Of a stretch of 10,477 nt of DNA, positions 1 to 7,151 are shown piece by piece; the stretch's first letter is position 1; each line of letters starts with the position of its first letter. The notes beneath the pieces were generated by a model. That model searched no databases, was not told where the DNA came from, and saw nothing but the letters and a program-made list of their open reading frames with translations. The stretch is from Chloroflexota bacterium (GTDB taxonomy: Bacteria; Chloroflexota; Dehalococcoidia; SM23-28-2; RBG-16-64-32). A program made the translations under genes and the position numbers. The stretch spans positions 1-10,477 of the forward strand of contig VBJS01000098.1 in the NCBI GenBank assembly GCA_005880055.1, written 5' to 3'.

Positions 1-346
1 CATTGGGACCGCCCGCTGCTGCGGACGCCCCGGCGATCCCGCCGGCCATCAGAAAAACGCCGGCCAATATTGTTCCGGCTCGCATCAAACTGTGCCCAAA
101 CACTGGCATCTTCCCTGTACCTCCGTCCGTGGCCGCCAGCCGGCTGAGGAGCTGCTCGCGTCCGCGAGCTTGTGCCGTCGCCGGCGGCGTTGCTGGCTGC
201 TGAGAACGCAGAGCGAGAGCGGCCTGCAGGTAAGGCCGGAGCTCGTCCGCGCGATGCGGGCGGCGCTGAACGATCTGCTCGACATCGGAGACGCTCTCCA
301 ACTCCCTTAAGCAGTCCTTCAACAGGCCTCGCAATTCCCTGTCCAT
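1..346 (-). CDS. Membrane protein downstream of ECF sigma factor, probable sigma regulator (partial)
   Basis: Open reading frame that runs off the left edge; 115 residues are visible. It starts at an ATG at 346-344 preceded by a strong Shine-Dalgarno sequence (AGGAGG, minus strand, 356-351). Residues 1-48 form a short charged helical head containing the pattern RADELRPYLQAALALRS. This resembles the N-terminus of DUF5667-type proteins that follow ECF sigma factors in Chloroflexota and Actinobacteria. A Pro/Ala/Gln-rich linker (49-62) follows, and a hydrophobic segment at about 88-110 looks like one transmembrane helix, so the missing C-terminus would lie outside the membrane. It lies 59 bases downstream of the sigma factor gene on the same strand, which suggests an operon and a role in controlling that sigma factor. 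The regulatory role is inferred from position and topology; no zinc-binding anti-sigma motif is visible. Confidence 0.7.
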   Translation of the reverse strand, partial: MDRELRGLLKDCLRELESVSDVEQIVQRRPHRADELRPYLQAALALRSQQPATPPATAQARGREQLLSRLAATDGGTGKMPVFGHSLMRAGTILAGVFLMAGGIAGASAAAGGPN

Positions 347-405
347 CTCTCCTCCTGTATGGATTATCCGCAGCCGGACGGAAAACTACTCGCTCTGTCC
401 GAAAA

Positions 406-999
406 TTACTTCCGTCCCCGCGCGCCCAGGCGAAGGCGCAGGCTTTCGATCGCGCGCGCCTGTAGTGAGTAGACGGCGCGCTCCTTCTTGCCGAGCATGG
501 CGGCCACTTCCGGCAAAGAGAGCCCCAGGTAGTAATGCAAAACGAGAACCTCTCTCTGACTGTCTTTCAGCGAGCGCACTGCATCACGGAGGTCCATCTG
601 GGCGGCGTCGACGGCGTCAGCGACGGTGCTTTGCCGGCTAGCCGCTTGGGCAGCCTCCGCATCCACCCGTTCGCCCCGGCGCCGCCGTAACTTGTGATAA
701 TCGCTGACCAGGTTCCTCGCTATCCGGTAGAGCCAGGCGGCAATTGGTTTACCACGAAACGAGTAGGAGTTGATGCTTCGCAGCGCCTCCAGGAACACGC
801 TTGCCGCAAGGTCCTCTGCTGCGCTCGCGTCAGAAGTGCGGGCAAGAACATACCGGTAAACCAGCGAGTAATGCCGGTCGTAAAACTCCGACCAGGCCGA
901 ATCGGAGCGAGCTTTGAGTGCCGCGACGAGAGCCGTCTCGTCGGCCGCCGGTCTGCCACCTTCCAATGACGCCGCCTGCCCCAGCCTGATGTTGACCAT
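406..999 (-). CDS. ECF-family RNA polymerase sigma factor
   Basis: A 197-residue protein of the sigma-70 family, extracytoplasmic function (ECF) group, which directs RNA polymerase to alternative promoters. Region 2 spans about residues 36-104: FYDRHYSLVYRYVLAR, then AEDLAASVFLEAL, and the -10-binding part around AWLYRIARNLVSDYHK. Region 4 spans about 138-191: SQREVLVLHYYLGLSLPEVAAMLG is the helix-turn-helix that reads the -35 element. A linker of about 35 residues joins them, with no region 1 or 3, as expected for the ECF group. The start at 999 has no Shine-Dalgarno sequence, but a TCTAAT hexamer lies 6 bases upstream, so the mRNA may be leaderless. The next gene on the strand encodes a probable membrane regulator. 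The subgroup and target promoters cannot be told from the sequence. Confidence 0.93.
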   Translation of the reverse strand: MVNIRLGQAASLEGGRPAADETALVAALKARSDSAWSEFYDRHYSLVYRYVLARTSDASAAEDLAASVFLEALRSINSYSFRGKPIAAWLYRIARNLVSDYHKLRRRRGERVDAEAAQAASRQSTVADAVDAAQMDLRDAVRSLKDSQREVLVLHYYLGLSLPEVAAMLGKKERAVYSLQARAIESLRLRLGARGRK

Positions 1000-1005
1000 G
1001 CCGAT

Positions 1006-1011
1006 ATTAGA
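1006..1011 (-). promoter_or_regulatory. Possible -10 hexamer of the sigma factor gene, close to the start codon
   Basis: TCTAAT on the minus strand ends 6 bases before the ATG at 999, and there is no Shine-Dalgarno sequence in between. Transcription from it would begin at or next to the ATG. No convincing -35 was found. Confidence 0.35.
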
Positions 1012-1117
1012 GAACGCTGAGCGCGCCTGATTGTTTCATTCGCCTTCCCCAGGTCTCGAACCGCCACAAGCATCTGCGAGTGCGGCTGCGGTATACTTCT
1101 GAATCGCCCTGCGGGGA

Positions 1118-1187
1118 GTTGAAAGCTGTCAGCAGAAAGTTGAAAGGCAAGCGGTGACTCGTCACTTTCAACTTCCAACTCCTAACT
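1118..1187. repeat. Degenerate heptamer array with central inverted repeat
   Basis: Ten consecutive 7-base units in strict phase: GTTGAAA, GCTGTCA, GCAGAAA, GTTGAAA, GGCAAGC, GGTGACT, CGTCACT, TTCAACT, TCCAACT, CCTAACT. The left units resemble the reverse complements of the right units. At the centre is a perfect 10-base inverted repeat, AAGTTGAAAG at 1137-1146 and CTTTCAACTT at 1165-1174, with GTGAC/GTCAC (1154-1158/1161-1165) nested inside. It lies between divergent genes, ending 16 bases before the amine oxidase start. It resembles the short heptanucleotide tandem repeats known from cyanobacteria in unit length only. Confidence 0.75.
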
Positions 1188-1203
1188 ACAAGCGAGGAAT
1201 CCC

Positions 1204-2540
1204 ATGGCATCGACAGCCGCCAGTTCCGCAGATGTCATAGTCGTGGGCGCCGGCTTTGCCGGCCTCGTCACCGCCCGCGAGCTCGTAAAACGCGGCGCTT
1301 CGGTCATCGTCGCGGAAGCGCGTGAGCGTGTCGGCGGCCGTGTCTGTACGGTGCGGGCGGCGGAAGGCCTGTGGCTGGACGTGGGCGGGCAGTGGACGGG
1401 GCCCGGCCAGGACCGGATTATCGCGCTGGGCAAGGAGATGGGCGTGCAGAGCTTTCCCACGTGGCCGCAGGGAGCGCACCTCCAGTACCGCGGCGGGACG
1501 CTTAGCCGTTACGAAGGGCCGGCTCCGCAGATGGACGCGGGGATGGTAAGCGACTTCTTCAACGCGGTGATGACCCTGGACGGCATGTCCAAGGACGTGC
1601 CGCCGGAGGCGCCCTGGCAGGCACGACTGGCCCGTGAGTGGGACTCGCAGACCGTACAGTCGTGGATGGACGCGAACATGAAGCACCCCGGTGCGAAGGA
1701 CACGATGGCGATGGCGATCGAGGCCGTCTACTCGGCAGAGCCGCGCGACATCTCGCTCCTGCACCACCTCTTCTACTCACGCTCGGGCGGCAGCTTCCTG
1801 AACCTGATCTCGACGGAGGGCGGTGCGCAGGCCGACCGCTTCGATGGCGGCGCCGGCCTCGTCGCTGAGCGCGTCGAGGAGGAGCTGGGCGATCGTGTCC
1901 GCCTGTGGCAGCCGGTCAGACGCATCAGGCAGGACAACGGCGGAGTGACAGTTGAGGGCGACGGCTTTCGCTACACCGGCAAGCGCGCGGTCGTGACAGC
2001 GGCGCCGGCGCTGGCGGGCCGAATTCAGTACGAGCCGGGGCAGCCGCCACTTCGCGACCAGCTCACGCAGCGGGCGCCGATGGGCGCCGTGATCAAATGC
2101 CAGGCGGTGTATGAGACGCCATTCTGGCGCGAGAATGGGCTTTCGGGTCGCGTGATCAGCGACGAGGGGCCGATCAAAGTGGTCTTCGACAACTCGCCGA
2201 AGGACGCCGGCTCGGGGGTCCTGATGGGCTTCATCGAGGGCGACGACGGGCGCGAGTGGTCCGGCCGCAGCGAGGAGGAGCGCCGCCACGTTACGCTCCA
2301 ATGTTTCACGCGCTACTTCGGGTCGAAGGCCGGTGAGCCGGAGATGTACGTCGAGCGCAACTGGCCGGCCGAGCAGTGGAGCCGCGGCTGCGGGTGGCCT
2401 GCGGCCCGGCCCTGCGAGAGCCGGCAGGCAACATACACTGGGCCGGCACCGAGACGGCCACGGTCTTCGCCGGTTACATGGACGGCGCCGTTCGCTCCGG
2501 TGAACGGGCAGCGGCTGAGGTCCTGGAGTTACTGGACTAG
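1204..2540 (+). pseudogene. Flavin monoamine oxidase, interrupted by a frameshift
   Basis: FAD-dependent amine oxidase (MAO/polyamine oxidase family), which oxidises amines to imines with release of H2O2. The start ATG has a GAGGA site upstream. The N-terminal FAD motif is GAGFAG (15-20), with ribose-binding E38 and then RERVGGRV. Reading stays in frame through residue 396 (NWPAEQWSRGC, ending 2391). That Cys aligns with the cysteine that holds FAD covalently in mammalian MAO (SGGCY). The family's C-terminal FAD block then appears in another frame from about 2403: GPALREP, HWAGTETATVFAGYMDGAVRSGERA, ending at TAG 2538-2540. About 10-12 codons expected between the two parts are missing, so an out-of-frame deletion of a length equal to 1 mod 3 fits. 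As read, the product loses its C-terminal flavin-binding part. A sequencing or assembly error is possible. The SDR gene follows 37 bases later. Confidence 0.88.
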
Positions 2541-2577
2541 CGGGAAGAAGTCCGGCGTAGATCTGAGGGAGGCGACG

Positions 2578-3408
2578 ATGGCAGTCACAAAAGCGAAGAG
2601 GTCAGCAGCCGGGACACAAGCGAAGGGCCCCGACAAGCGCGCCCTGGTGACCGGAGCTTCCTCCGGCATCGGCGAGGGGTTTGCGCGGCAGCTGGCGGCC
2701 AGGGGGTACGATATCGTCCTCGTCGCCCGGCGACGCGACCGGCTGGAGAAGGTGGCCGCGCAGCTGACCGCCGAACACCGCATTTCGTGCGAGGCGTTGG
2801 ACGCGGACCTTTCGCAGCCGGAAGCGATAGCGGCCGTAGAGAAGCGGCTGCGGCAGGGCGACATCAGGATGCTCGTAAACTGCGCCGGCTTCGGTACACA
2901 GGGGCCGTTCGCCGGCTTGCCGCTCGACAAAGAGCTCGAGGAGATAGAGGTGAACATACGGGCGCTGACGCGGCTGAGCCACGCGGCGCTCGAGATGATG
3001 ATGCCGAAGAAGCGCGGGACGATCATCAACGTCGCTTCCACGGGCGCCTTTCAACCGGTGCCGCACATGGCGACCTACGCGGCGACGAAAGCATACGTCC
3101 TCTCCTTCTCGGAGGCGCTGCACGAGGAGGCGAAACCCCACGGAATCAAGGTGACGTGCCTCTGCCCCGGCCCGGTGAAGACGGAGTTCCAGCAGGTCGC
3201 GGGTGTGGACCAGTCCAGGCTGCGCGTCGGCTGGACGGACGTCGACTCCGTGGTCAAGGCGGCCCTGCGGGGCGCGGCGCGCGGACAGGCGATCGTGGTG
3301 CCGGGAATGATGAACCAGGCGGGCGTGACTGCGTCCAAGTTCATGCCGCGCTTCATCACGCGCAAGGTAGCAGGCGCCATCTTCGAGCGCTCGGGCGGCA
3401 TTCAATAA
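2578..3408 (+). CDS. Short-chain dehydrogenase/reductase (SDR), NADP-type
   Basis: A 276-residue classical SDR oxidoreductase. The start ATG at 2578 follows a good Shine-Dalgarno sequence (AGGGAGG, 2566-2572). Although this frame is open back to 1204, that is only because the upstream amine oxidase gene is frameshifted. Motifs: TGASSGIG (25-32) for the nucleotide, an arginine run after strand 2 (ARRRDR, about 50-55) suggesting NADP(H), NCAG (101-104), N126, S154 in NVAS, and the catalytic YxxxK (Y167, K171), then PGPVKT (197-202). This is the full catalytic set, so the enzyme should be active. It most resembles the DltE/YqjQ-like general SDR group. The substrate is not predictable. It is probably cotranscribed with the amine oxidase gene. 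The first 20 residues are a basic, low-complexity tail. Confidence 0.93.
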   Translation: MAVTKAKRSAAGTQAKGPDKRALVTGASSGIGEGFARQLAARGYDIVLVARRRDRLEKVAAQLTAEHRISCEALDADLSQPEAIAAVEKRLRQGDIRMLVNCAGFGTQGPFAGLPLDKELEEIEVNIRALTRLSHAALEMMMPKKRGTIINVASTGAFQPVPHMATYAATKAYVLSFSEALHEEAKPHGIKVTCLCPGPVKTEFQQVAGVDQSRLRVGWTDVDSVVKAALRGAARGQAIVVPGMMNQAGVTASKFMPRFITRKVAGAIFERSGGIQ

Positions 3409-3598
3409 AGAGCCACTTAAGGACCCGGGGCGCCGCCGGAGCGCCCGCTGGTCAAGCCGCTCAGATGAGCAGTGCTTCCCTGCCAACCGGCCGTAGCGGG
3501 CAGGCCGAAAGCGCGGCGAGGGGTGAGGGGAGGCACCCGGGCGGCACTGCTCGGGGTAGTGCACCACATCTCGCCCGGCAGTTGATGCCCCGAGATCG
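3409..3598. other. Intergenic region between convergent SDR and DinB genes
   Basis: A 190-base GC-rich space without a credible gene. It contains a 6-base-pair hairpin (GGGCGC 3428-3433 with GCGCCC 3441-3446) about 20 bases after the SDR stop, and a second pair, GCACT/AGTGC, near 3545-3563. Either could end transcription, but neither is followed by a T tract. Confidence 0.5.
3428..3446 (+). terminator. Possible hairpin after the SDR gene
   Basis: Inverted repeat GGGCGC / GCGCCC with a 7-base loop, 20 bases after the SDR stop codon. It lacks a T-rich tail, so intrinsic termination is uncertain. Confidence 0.25.
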
Positions 3599-4075
3599 CT
3601 ACATCGGCGATTCGAAGCGGCTGTTGGCCTCGTAGACGTGGTGCAGGCCGTGCAGCATGATCGTGTTCGCCAGGATGTCCGACACCGGGATCGGCTCCGA
3701 AAGGAAGCTGCGCTTCTGGCTCAGCAGATCGTCCGGCGCCGACTGCACGAACTCGATCAGCTTGCGGTAGTTTGCCTCGAACGCCTGCATCACCTGCTCT
3801 GGGCTCATGTCGGCCATCGATTTGACCGCCCGCTCGTTCATCGCGTTGATGTCCATGCCCGCCGCGATGTCCTGGCCTTCCGGCGCGCCCGCAAGCCCCT
3901 GGCCCAATTGCGGCACGATCGCCGCAACCGCAGCCAGGTGAGTGTAGACCTCTTTCGCCGTCCAGCCGCCGGCGCGCTTCCACGCCATTTCGCCCTCGGC
4001 GAACAACGATGTTGTCCGCTTCGCCTGCGATATTGTCAGCTCCAACCCCCGGATGATTTCGTCTTTGGTAGCCAT
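3599..4075 (-). CDS. DinB-fold (DUF664/MDMPI-like) metal-binding protein
   Basis: A 158-residue protein of the DinB/YfiT four-helix-bundle superfamily. Members often bind a divalent metal through three histidines, and some are thiol-dependent S-transferases. The frame is open further upstream to 4273, but the ATG at 4075 is chosen: it has a near-perfect AGAAGGAGG site 6 bases upstream, and the extra upstream residues are low-complexity and overlap the divergent gene. Visible features are GWTAKEVYTHLAAV (38-50, metal-ligand candidate H46), a middle helix around MSPEQVMQAFEANYRKLIEFV, and the C-terminal helix with HGLHHVYE (H142, H145, H146). The length fits the family. It stands alone, divergent from the hydroxyacid dehydrogenase. 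Its substrate is unknown and cannot be inferred here. Confidence 0.82.
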   Translation of the reverse strand: MATKDEIIRGLELTISQAKRTTSLFAEGEMAWKRAGGWTAKEVYTHLAAVAAIVPQLGQGLAGAPEGQDIAAGMDINAMNERAVKSMADMSPEQVMQAFEANYRKLIEFVQSAPDDLLSQKRSFLSEPIPVSDILANTIMLHGLHHVYEANSRFESPM

Positions 4076-4098
4076 GGTGGTCCTCCTTCTGCCGAGGC

Positions 4099-4104
4099 AT
4101 TCTA
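4099..4104 (-). promoter_or_regulatory. Possible -10 element of the DinB-like gene
   Basis: TAGAAT on the minus strand, 23 bases before the ATG at 4075, would give a short leader carrying the strong AGGAGG site. No clear -35. The same hexamer appears before the AhpD-like gene. Confidence 0.35.
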
Positions 4105-4190
4105 CATCAGGCACCCTTGAGGCCGCAGTCTTTCGGCGTGACGGAGACGCGTAGTCTGGGTCGCGGTTCCTTGTCCGCGTGCGTTGCTCG

Positions 4191-4196
4191 TATAAT
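4191..4196 (+). promoter_or_regulatory. -10 element (TATAAT) of the hydroxyacid dehydrogenase gene
   Basis: Consensus TATAAT ends 15 bases before the ATG at 4212. It lies inside the longer open frame starting at GTG 4179, which argues that the coding start is 4212. The leader would be only about 8-9 bases, and no Shine-Dalgarno sequence is seen. TTGTCC at 4171-4176 is a poorly spaced -35 candidate. Confidence 0.5.
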
Positions 4197-4211
4197 CTCA
4201 GACCGAAGCCC

Positions 4212-5267
4212 ATGAGCGAGAAGGTAAACGTCATACTGGCGCTTCCCGTCGCAGGCGAGCTGCAGGAACGCATCGCCTCCGTCGATGCGCGCCTCGCCGT
4301 GAAGGCGCTCAGCCGGGCACAGCGGCGGGTCTATCGGGATGGCCGGCCGCTCTGGGCGGGCTACCCGGAGCCACCGGTGCCCGAGGACGAGAGCGAGGAG
4401 GAGGCGAAGGCGCGGCTGCAGGTGATCCTCGCGGAGGCCGAGGTCATTCTGAGCAATCCGGTCGTGCCGGACAGCATCGTGGAGCGCGCGCCCCGGCTCA
4501 AGTGGCTCCAGCTCACGAGCGCGGGCGTCGACCGGCTGCTCAACTCGCCGGTGGTGCAGTCCCACGTGGCGGTTACCACGGCAAGCGGCATCCACGCCGT
4601 CCCGATCAGCGAGTACGTGATCGGGGCGATGCTGGCCTTCGCCAAGGGCTTCCCGCGCTCCGTCCGCTCGCAACTCGAGAACCGCTGGAGCCCGTATTGG
4701 CCGGAGGAGTTGGAGGGCAAGACGGCCGGCATCCTGGGAATCGGGGCCATCGGCTCTCGCGTCGCTGAGCTCGCTCACGCCCTGGGAATGCGGGTGCTGG
4801 CGATGCGCCGCTCGGTCAACGAGCGGCAGCGGGGCGAGGGGCCGGTGGATGAGCTTCTTCCACCTTCGGAGCTGCCGTACCTGCTCGCCGAGAGCGACTA
4901 CGTCGTCGTCGCCGTGCCACTGACACGGGAGTCCCGCCATATGATCGGCGAGGAGCAGCTGCGCTTGATGAAGCGGACGGCGGTCATTGTGAACATCGCG
5001 CGGGGCGCCGTCATTGATGAGGCGGCGTTGACGCGGGCGTTGAAGGAAGGCTGGATCGCAGGCGCGGCGCTCGATGTCTTTGAGCAGGAGCCGCTGCCGG
5101 CGGAAAGCGAGTTGTGGCGACTGGAGAACGTGCTCCTCACGCCGCACATCAGCGGCGGCACGCCGCGCTACATGGACCGCGCCGTCGATCTCTTCTGCGA
5201 CAACCTGCGCCGCTACCTGGCCGGCCAGCCGCTGCTTAACATCGTGGATCCCGGCCGGGGCTATTAG
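4212..5267 (+). CDS. D-2-hydroxyacid dehydrogenase (NAD(P)-dependent)
   Basis: A 351-residue member of the D-isomer-specific 2-hydroxyacid dehydrogenase family, which interconverts 2-oxoacids and D-2-hydroxyacids (glyoxylate/hydroxypyruvate reductase-like). The Rossmann motif is GIGAIG (176-181). After strand 2 the sequence is AMRRS rather than an acidic residue, which hints at NADP use. The catalytic set is complete: R264 in NIARGAVIDE, E293 in DVFEQEPLP and H312 in TPHISGG. LKWLQLTSAGVDRL (96-110) is the usual substrate-domain signature, and SGIHAVPISEYVIGAMLAF (125-143) precedes the nucleotide domain. The ATG at 4212 is preferred over an upstream GTG because a TATAAT lies between them. The gene is convergent with ribBA, with 21 bases between stops. 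The exact substrate cannot be told. Confidence 0.93.
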   Translation: MSEKVNVILALPVAGELQERIASVDARLAVKALSRAQRRVYRDGRPLWAGYPEPPVPEDESEEEAKARLQVILAEAEVILSNPVVPDSIVERAPRLKWLQLTSAGVDRLLNSPVVQSHVAVTTASGIHAVPISEYVIGAMLAFAKGFPRSVRSQLENRWSPYWPEELEGKTAGILGIGAIGSRVAELAHALGMRVLAMRRSVNERQRGEGPVDELLPPSELPYLLAESDYVVVAVPLTRESRHMIGEEQLRLMKRTAVIVNIARGAVIDEAALTRALKEGWIAGAALDVFEQEPLPAESELWRLENVLLTPHISGGTPRYMDRAVDLFCDNLRRYLAGQPLLNIVDPGRGY

Positions 5268-5282
5268 CCGTAGCCTCCGGCG

Positions 5283-5298
5283 GCCCGTCTAGCCGGGC
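5283..5298 (+). terminator. Possible hairpin between the convergent dehydrogenase and ribBA genes
   Basis: GCCCG (5283-5287) pairs with CGGGC (5294-5298) across a 6-base loop. It overlaps the ribBA stop codon and is followed on the plus strand by a short ATTT. It is short and has no long T tract, so it is only a candidate. Confidence 0.25.
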
Positions 5299-6575
5299 AT
5301 TTCGATGAAGTGGCCCAGCTTGTCGCGTTTGGTCTCCAGGTAGCGCCAGTTGTGCGGGTTGGGCGTGGCCATGATCGGGACTCGCTCGACGACTTCGAGG
5401 CCGTAACCTTCGAGGCCGGCGCGCTTGGCGGGGTTGTTCGTGATCAGCCGGATCTTCTTCAGGCCCAGGTCCATGAGGATCTGCATGCCGATGCCGTAAT
5501 CACGGCGGTCGGCGGCGAAGCCCAGGGCCTCGTTGGCCTCCACGGTATCCATGCCGTGCTGCTCTTGTAGCTGGTAGGCCCGCACCTTGTTGCAGAAACC
5601 GATCCCCCGGCCCTCCTGGCGCATGTAAACGAAGACACCGCGCCCTTCCAGCGCGATCTGCTCGAGCGCCAGCTCGATCTGCTGGCCGCAGTCGCAGCGC
5701 ATGGAGCCGAAGACGTCGCCCGATACGCACTGCGAGTGGACGCGGCAGAGGACGGGCTCCGGCGTGGAGATGTCGCCGCAGACCAGGCCGGCGTGCTCGT
5801 CGGGGTCGATCGAGGAGCGGTAGGCGTAGAGGGTGAAGTCGCCCCACTTCGTGGGGAGCTGCGTAGCGGCGACACGCTCGATTAGGCGCTCCTGGTGAAC
5901 GCGATAGTTGATCAGCTGGTTGACGGTGACGATCTTGATTCCCAGCTTGGCGGCGAAGCGCTTGAGGGCAGGCATGCGCATCATGCTGCCGTCGCGGTTC
6001 ATCATTTCGCAGATGACGGCGGCGGGTGGGAGGCCGGCGAGGCGGCAGAGGTCGACCGACGCCTCCGTCTGGCCGGCGCGCACAAGGACGCCGCCCTCAC
6101 GGGCGCGCAGCGGGTAGATGTGGCCGGGCATCACGATATCGTGCGCCGTCGACGCAGGATCTGCCAGCACCCGGCAGACGCGGGCGCGATCGCCGGCAGA
6201 AATGCCGGTGGAGACACCGTCGCGGGCGTCTACGGACACGGTGAAGGCGGTGCCGAACGTGGCCTGGTTGTGCTGCACCATCATCGGAATGTGAAGACGG
6301 TCCAGCTTATCGCCGGTCATGGGGACGCAGATCACGCCGCTCGTGTAACGCAGCATAAAAGCGATGTTCTCCGGCGTCGCGAACTGGGCCGGCAAAGTGA
6401 GGTCGCCCTCGTTCTCCCGGTCCTCGTCGTCGACGACGATGACGAAGCGGCCCGCCCGGTACTCTTCGATCGCCTCCTGGATCGTTGCTAAACCGGGCTG
6501 ATTCCCCGGCGCCCTGGCGCGGCGGTGCTCGTCGATAAGCTCCACCTTGGGCGCCTGTGCTTCGGTCTCCTGCAT
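5289..6575 (-). CDS. ribBA: Bifunctional 3,4-dihydroxy-2-butanone-4-phosphate synthase / GTP cyclohydrolase II
   Basis: A 428-residue fusion enzyme supplying both precursors of riboflavin: DHBP from ribulose 5-phosphate, and the pyrimidine from GTP. The N-terminal DHBP synthase domain (about 28-225) carries DDEDRENEGDL (49-59), TSGVICVPM (78-86) and GQTEASVDL (168-176). The C-terminal GTP cyclohydrolase II domain (about 235-428) carries VHSQCVSGDVFGSMRCDCG with zinc ligands C283, C294 and C296, then RQEGRGIGFCNKVRAYQLQ and TNNPAK. Length and motifs are complete. GRGIGFCNK replaces the more common GIGLxNK, a mild variation. The ATG at 6575 has AAGGAG (6589-6584) 8 bases upstream. It lies 93 bases downstream of ribH on the same strand, with a TATAAT in the gap, so it may also have its own promoter. 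The space is too short for an FMN riboswitch. Confidence 0.97.
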   Translation of the reverse strand: MQETEAQAPKVELIDEHRRARAPGNQPGLATIQEAIEEYRAGRFVIVVDDEDRENEGDLTLPAQFATPENIAFMLRYTSGVICVPMTGDKLDRLHIPMMVQHNQATFGTAFTVSVDARDGVSTGISAGDRARVCRVLADPASTAHDIVMPGHIYPLRAREGGVLVRAGQTEASVDLCRLAGLPPAAVICEMMNRDGSMMRMPALKRFAAKLGIKIVTVNQLINYRVHQERLIERVAATQLPTKWGDFTLYAYRSSIDPDEHAGLVCGDISTPEPVLCRVHSQCVSGDVFGSMRCDCGQQIELALEQIALEGRGVFVYMRQEGRGIGFCNKVRAYQLQEQHGMDTVEANEALGFAADRRDYGIGMQILMDLGLKKIRLITNNPAKRAGLEGYGLEVVERVPIMATPNPHNWRYLETKRDKLGHFIEMPG

Positions 6576-6628
6576 GGCAGCGGCTCCTTTGCGGATGGTT
6601 CACGTTCCAGACGGATACGCGCGGTTTG

Positions 6629-6634
6629 ATTATA
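6629..6634 (-). promoter_or_regulatory. Possible -10 (TATAAT) of ribBA
   Basis: Consensus TATAAT on the minus strand in the ribH-ribBA gap. A transcript would carry a leader of about 47 bases containing the AAGGAG site. There is no convincing -35. Confidence 0.4.
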
Positions 6635-6668
6635 GCGTAACTTTGACGTGCGCGTGAGGGTGTGAGGC

Positions 6669-7136
6669 CTATGGTGAGCTGTTCGCCTGAATATCGCGGA
6701 GCAGCGTCGCCATCTGGATAGCGGTCTCCACCGCATCGGCTCCCTTGTTCCCCTGCGTGCCGCCGGCGCGCGCGAGCGCCTGCTCGTCGGTGTCGCAGGT
6801 GAGCACACCGAAAATGCAGGGGACCCCGGTTTCGAGGGCGGCCTGCTGCAGGCCGGAGGCAGCGCCTTCGGCGATGTAACGATAGTGATCGGTTTCGTGG
6901 CGGACAACGGCACCGAGGCAGACGACAGCGTCGTATCGGCTGGTTTCCGCAAGGGCTTTGGCCGCGAGGGGTAGCTCGAAGGAGCCGGGGACTCGGAAGA
7001 CATCATGATGGGCGACGGAATACTGCTTGATCGCCTCTTCCGCGCCGGCGAGGAGCCGCGACGTCACGTGCTCGTTGAATCTGGCGACCAGGATGGCCAA
7101 AGAGAGGCCCGAACCATCGAGAAGCTGCTCTTGCAT
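6669..7136 (-). CDS. ribH: 6,7-dimethyl-8-ribityllumazine synthase
   Basis: A 155-residue lumazine synthase, which condenses DHBP with the ribityl-pyrimidine to give the direct precursor of riboflavin. It normally assembles into pentamers or capsids. Motifs: ARFNEHVTSRLLAGA (18-32, substrate-stacking F20), VPGSFELP (49-56), CLGAVVRHETDHYRYIAEG (73-91, catalytic-type H84), FGVLTCDTDEQALARAGG (109-126) and GNKG (129-132). The length matches the family. The frame is open upstream to 7340, but the ATG at 7136 gives the family N-terminus, and the extension covers promoter and repeat sequence. There is no Shine-Dalgarno sequence; a TATAAT ends 6 bases upstream, suggesting a leaderless mRNA. It is followed by ribBA. 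ribD and ribE are not in the window. Confidence 0.96.
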   Translation of the reverse strand: MQEQLLDGSGLSLAILVARFNEHVTSRLLAGAEEAIKQYSVAHHDVFRVPGSFELPLAAKALAETSRYDAVVCLGAVVRHETDHYRYIAEGAASGLQQAALETGVPCIFGVLTCDTDEQALARAGGTQGNKGADAVETAIQMATLLRDIQANSSP

Positions 7137-7142
7137 GTGCGG

Positions 7143-7148
7143 ATTATA
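7143..7148 (-). promoter_or_regulatory. -10 element (TATAAT) of ribH, adjacent to the start codon
   Basis: Consensus TATAAT on the minus strand ends 6 bases before the ribH ATG. The expected transcription start coincides with the start codon. The -35 region falls inside the heptamer array (TTTCCC at a 17-base spacing is the nearest candidate). Confidence 0.5.
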
Positions 7149-7151
7149 CGG

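Larger units (their letters stand above)
1000..1203. other. Intergenic region between divergent sigma factor and amine oxidase genes
   Basis: A 204-base space with no gene. On the minus-strand side it holds a TCTAAT hexamer close to the sigma factor start. On the plus-strand side it holds a possible -10 (TATACT, 1092-1097), a 7-base-period repeat array (1118-1187) and a GAGGA ribosome binding site (1196-1192 region) before the amine oxidase ATG at 1204. Confidence 0.7.

Noticed and set aside
1204..3408. A single 734-residue amine oxidase-SDR fusion protein
   Set aside because: The joining stretch has no family similarity, while the missing oxidase C-terminus is present in another frame with its own stop, and the SDR has its own ATG and Shine-Dalgarno site.
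2602..3567. Long minus-strand ORF (321 residues)
   Set aside because: Antisense shadow of the SDR gene, with no recognisable domain and low-complexity Arg-rich composition.
4107..5147. Long minus-strand ORF (346 residues)
   Set aside because: It lies wholly opposite the hydroxyacid dehydrogenase, and its Arg/His/Leu-rich composition is what the complement of a GC-rich gene gives. No motif is seen.
5895..6491. Plus-strand ORF (198 residues)
   Set aside because: Antisense shadow of ribBA, whose motifs are complete.
6576..6668. FMN riboswitch before ribBA
   Set aside because: The space is 93 bases and lacks the conserved paired segments of the RFN element. The region before ribH is also too short if the TATAAT is its promoter.
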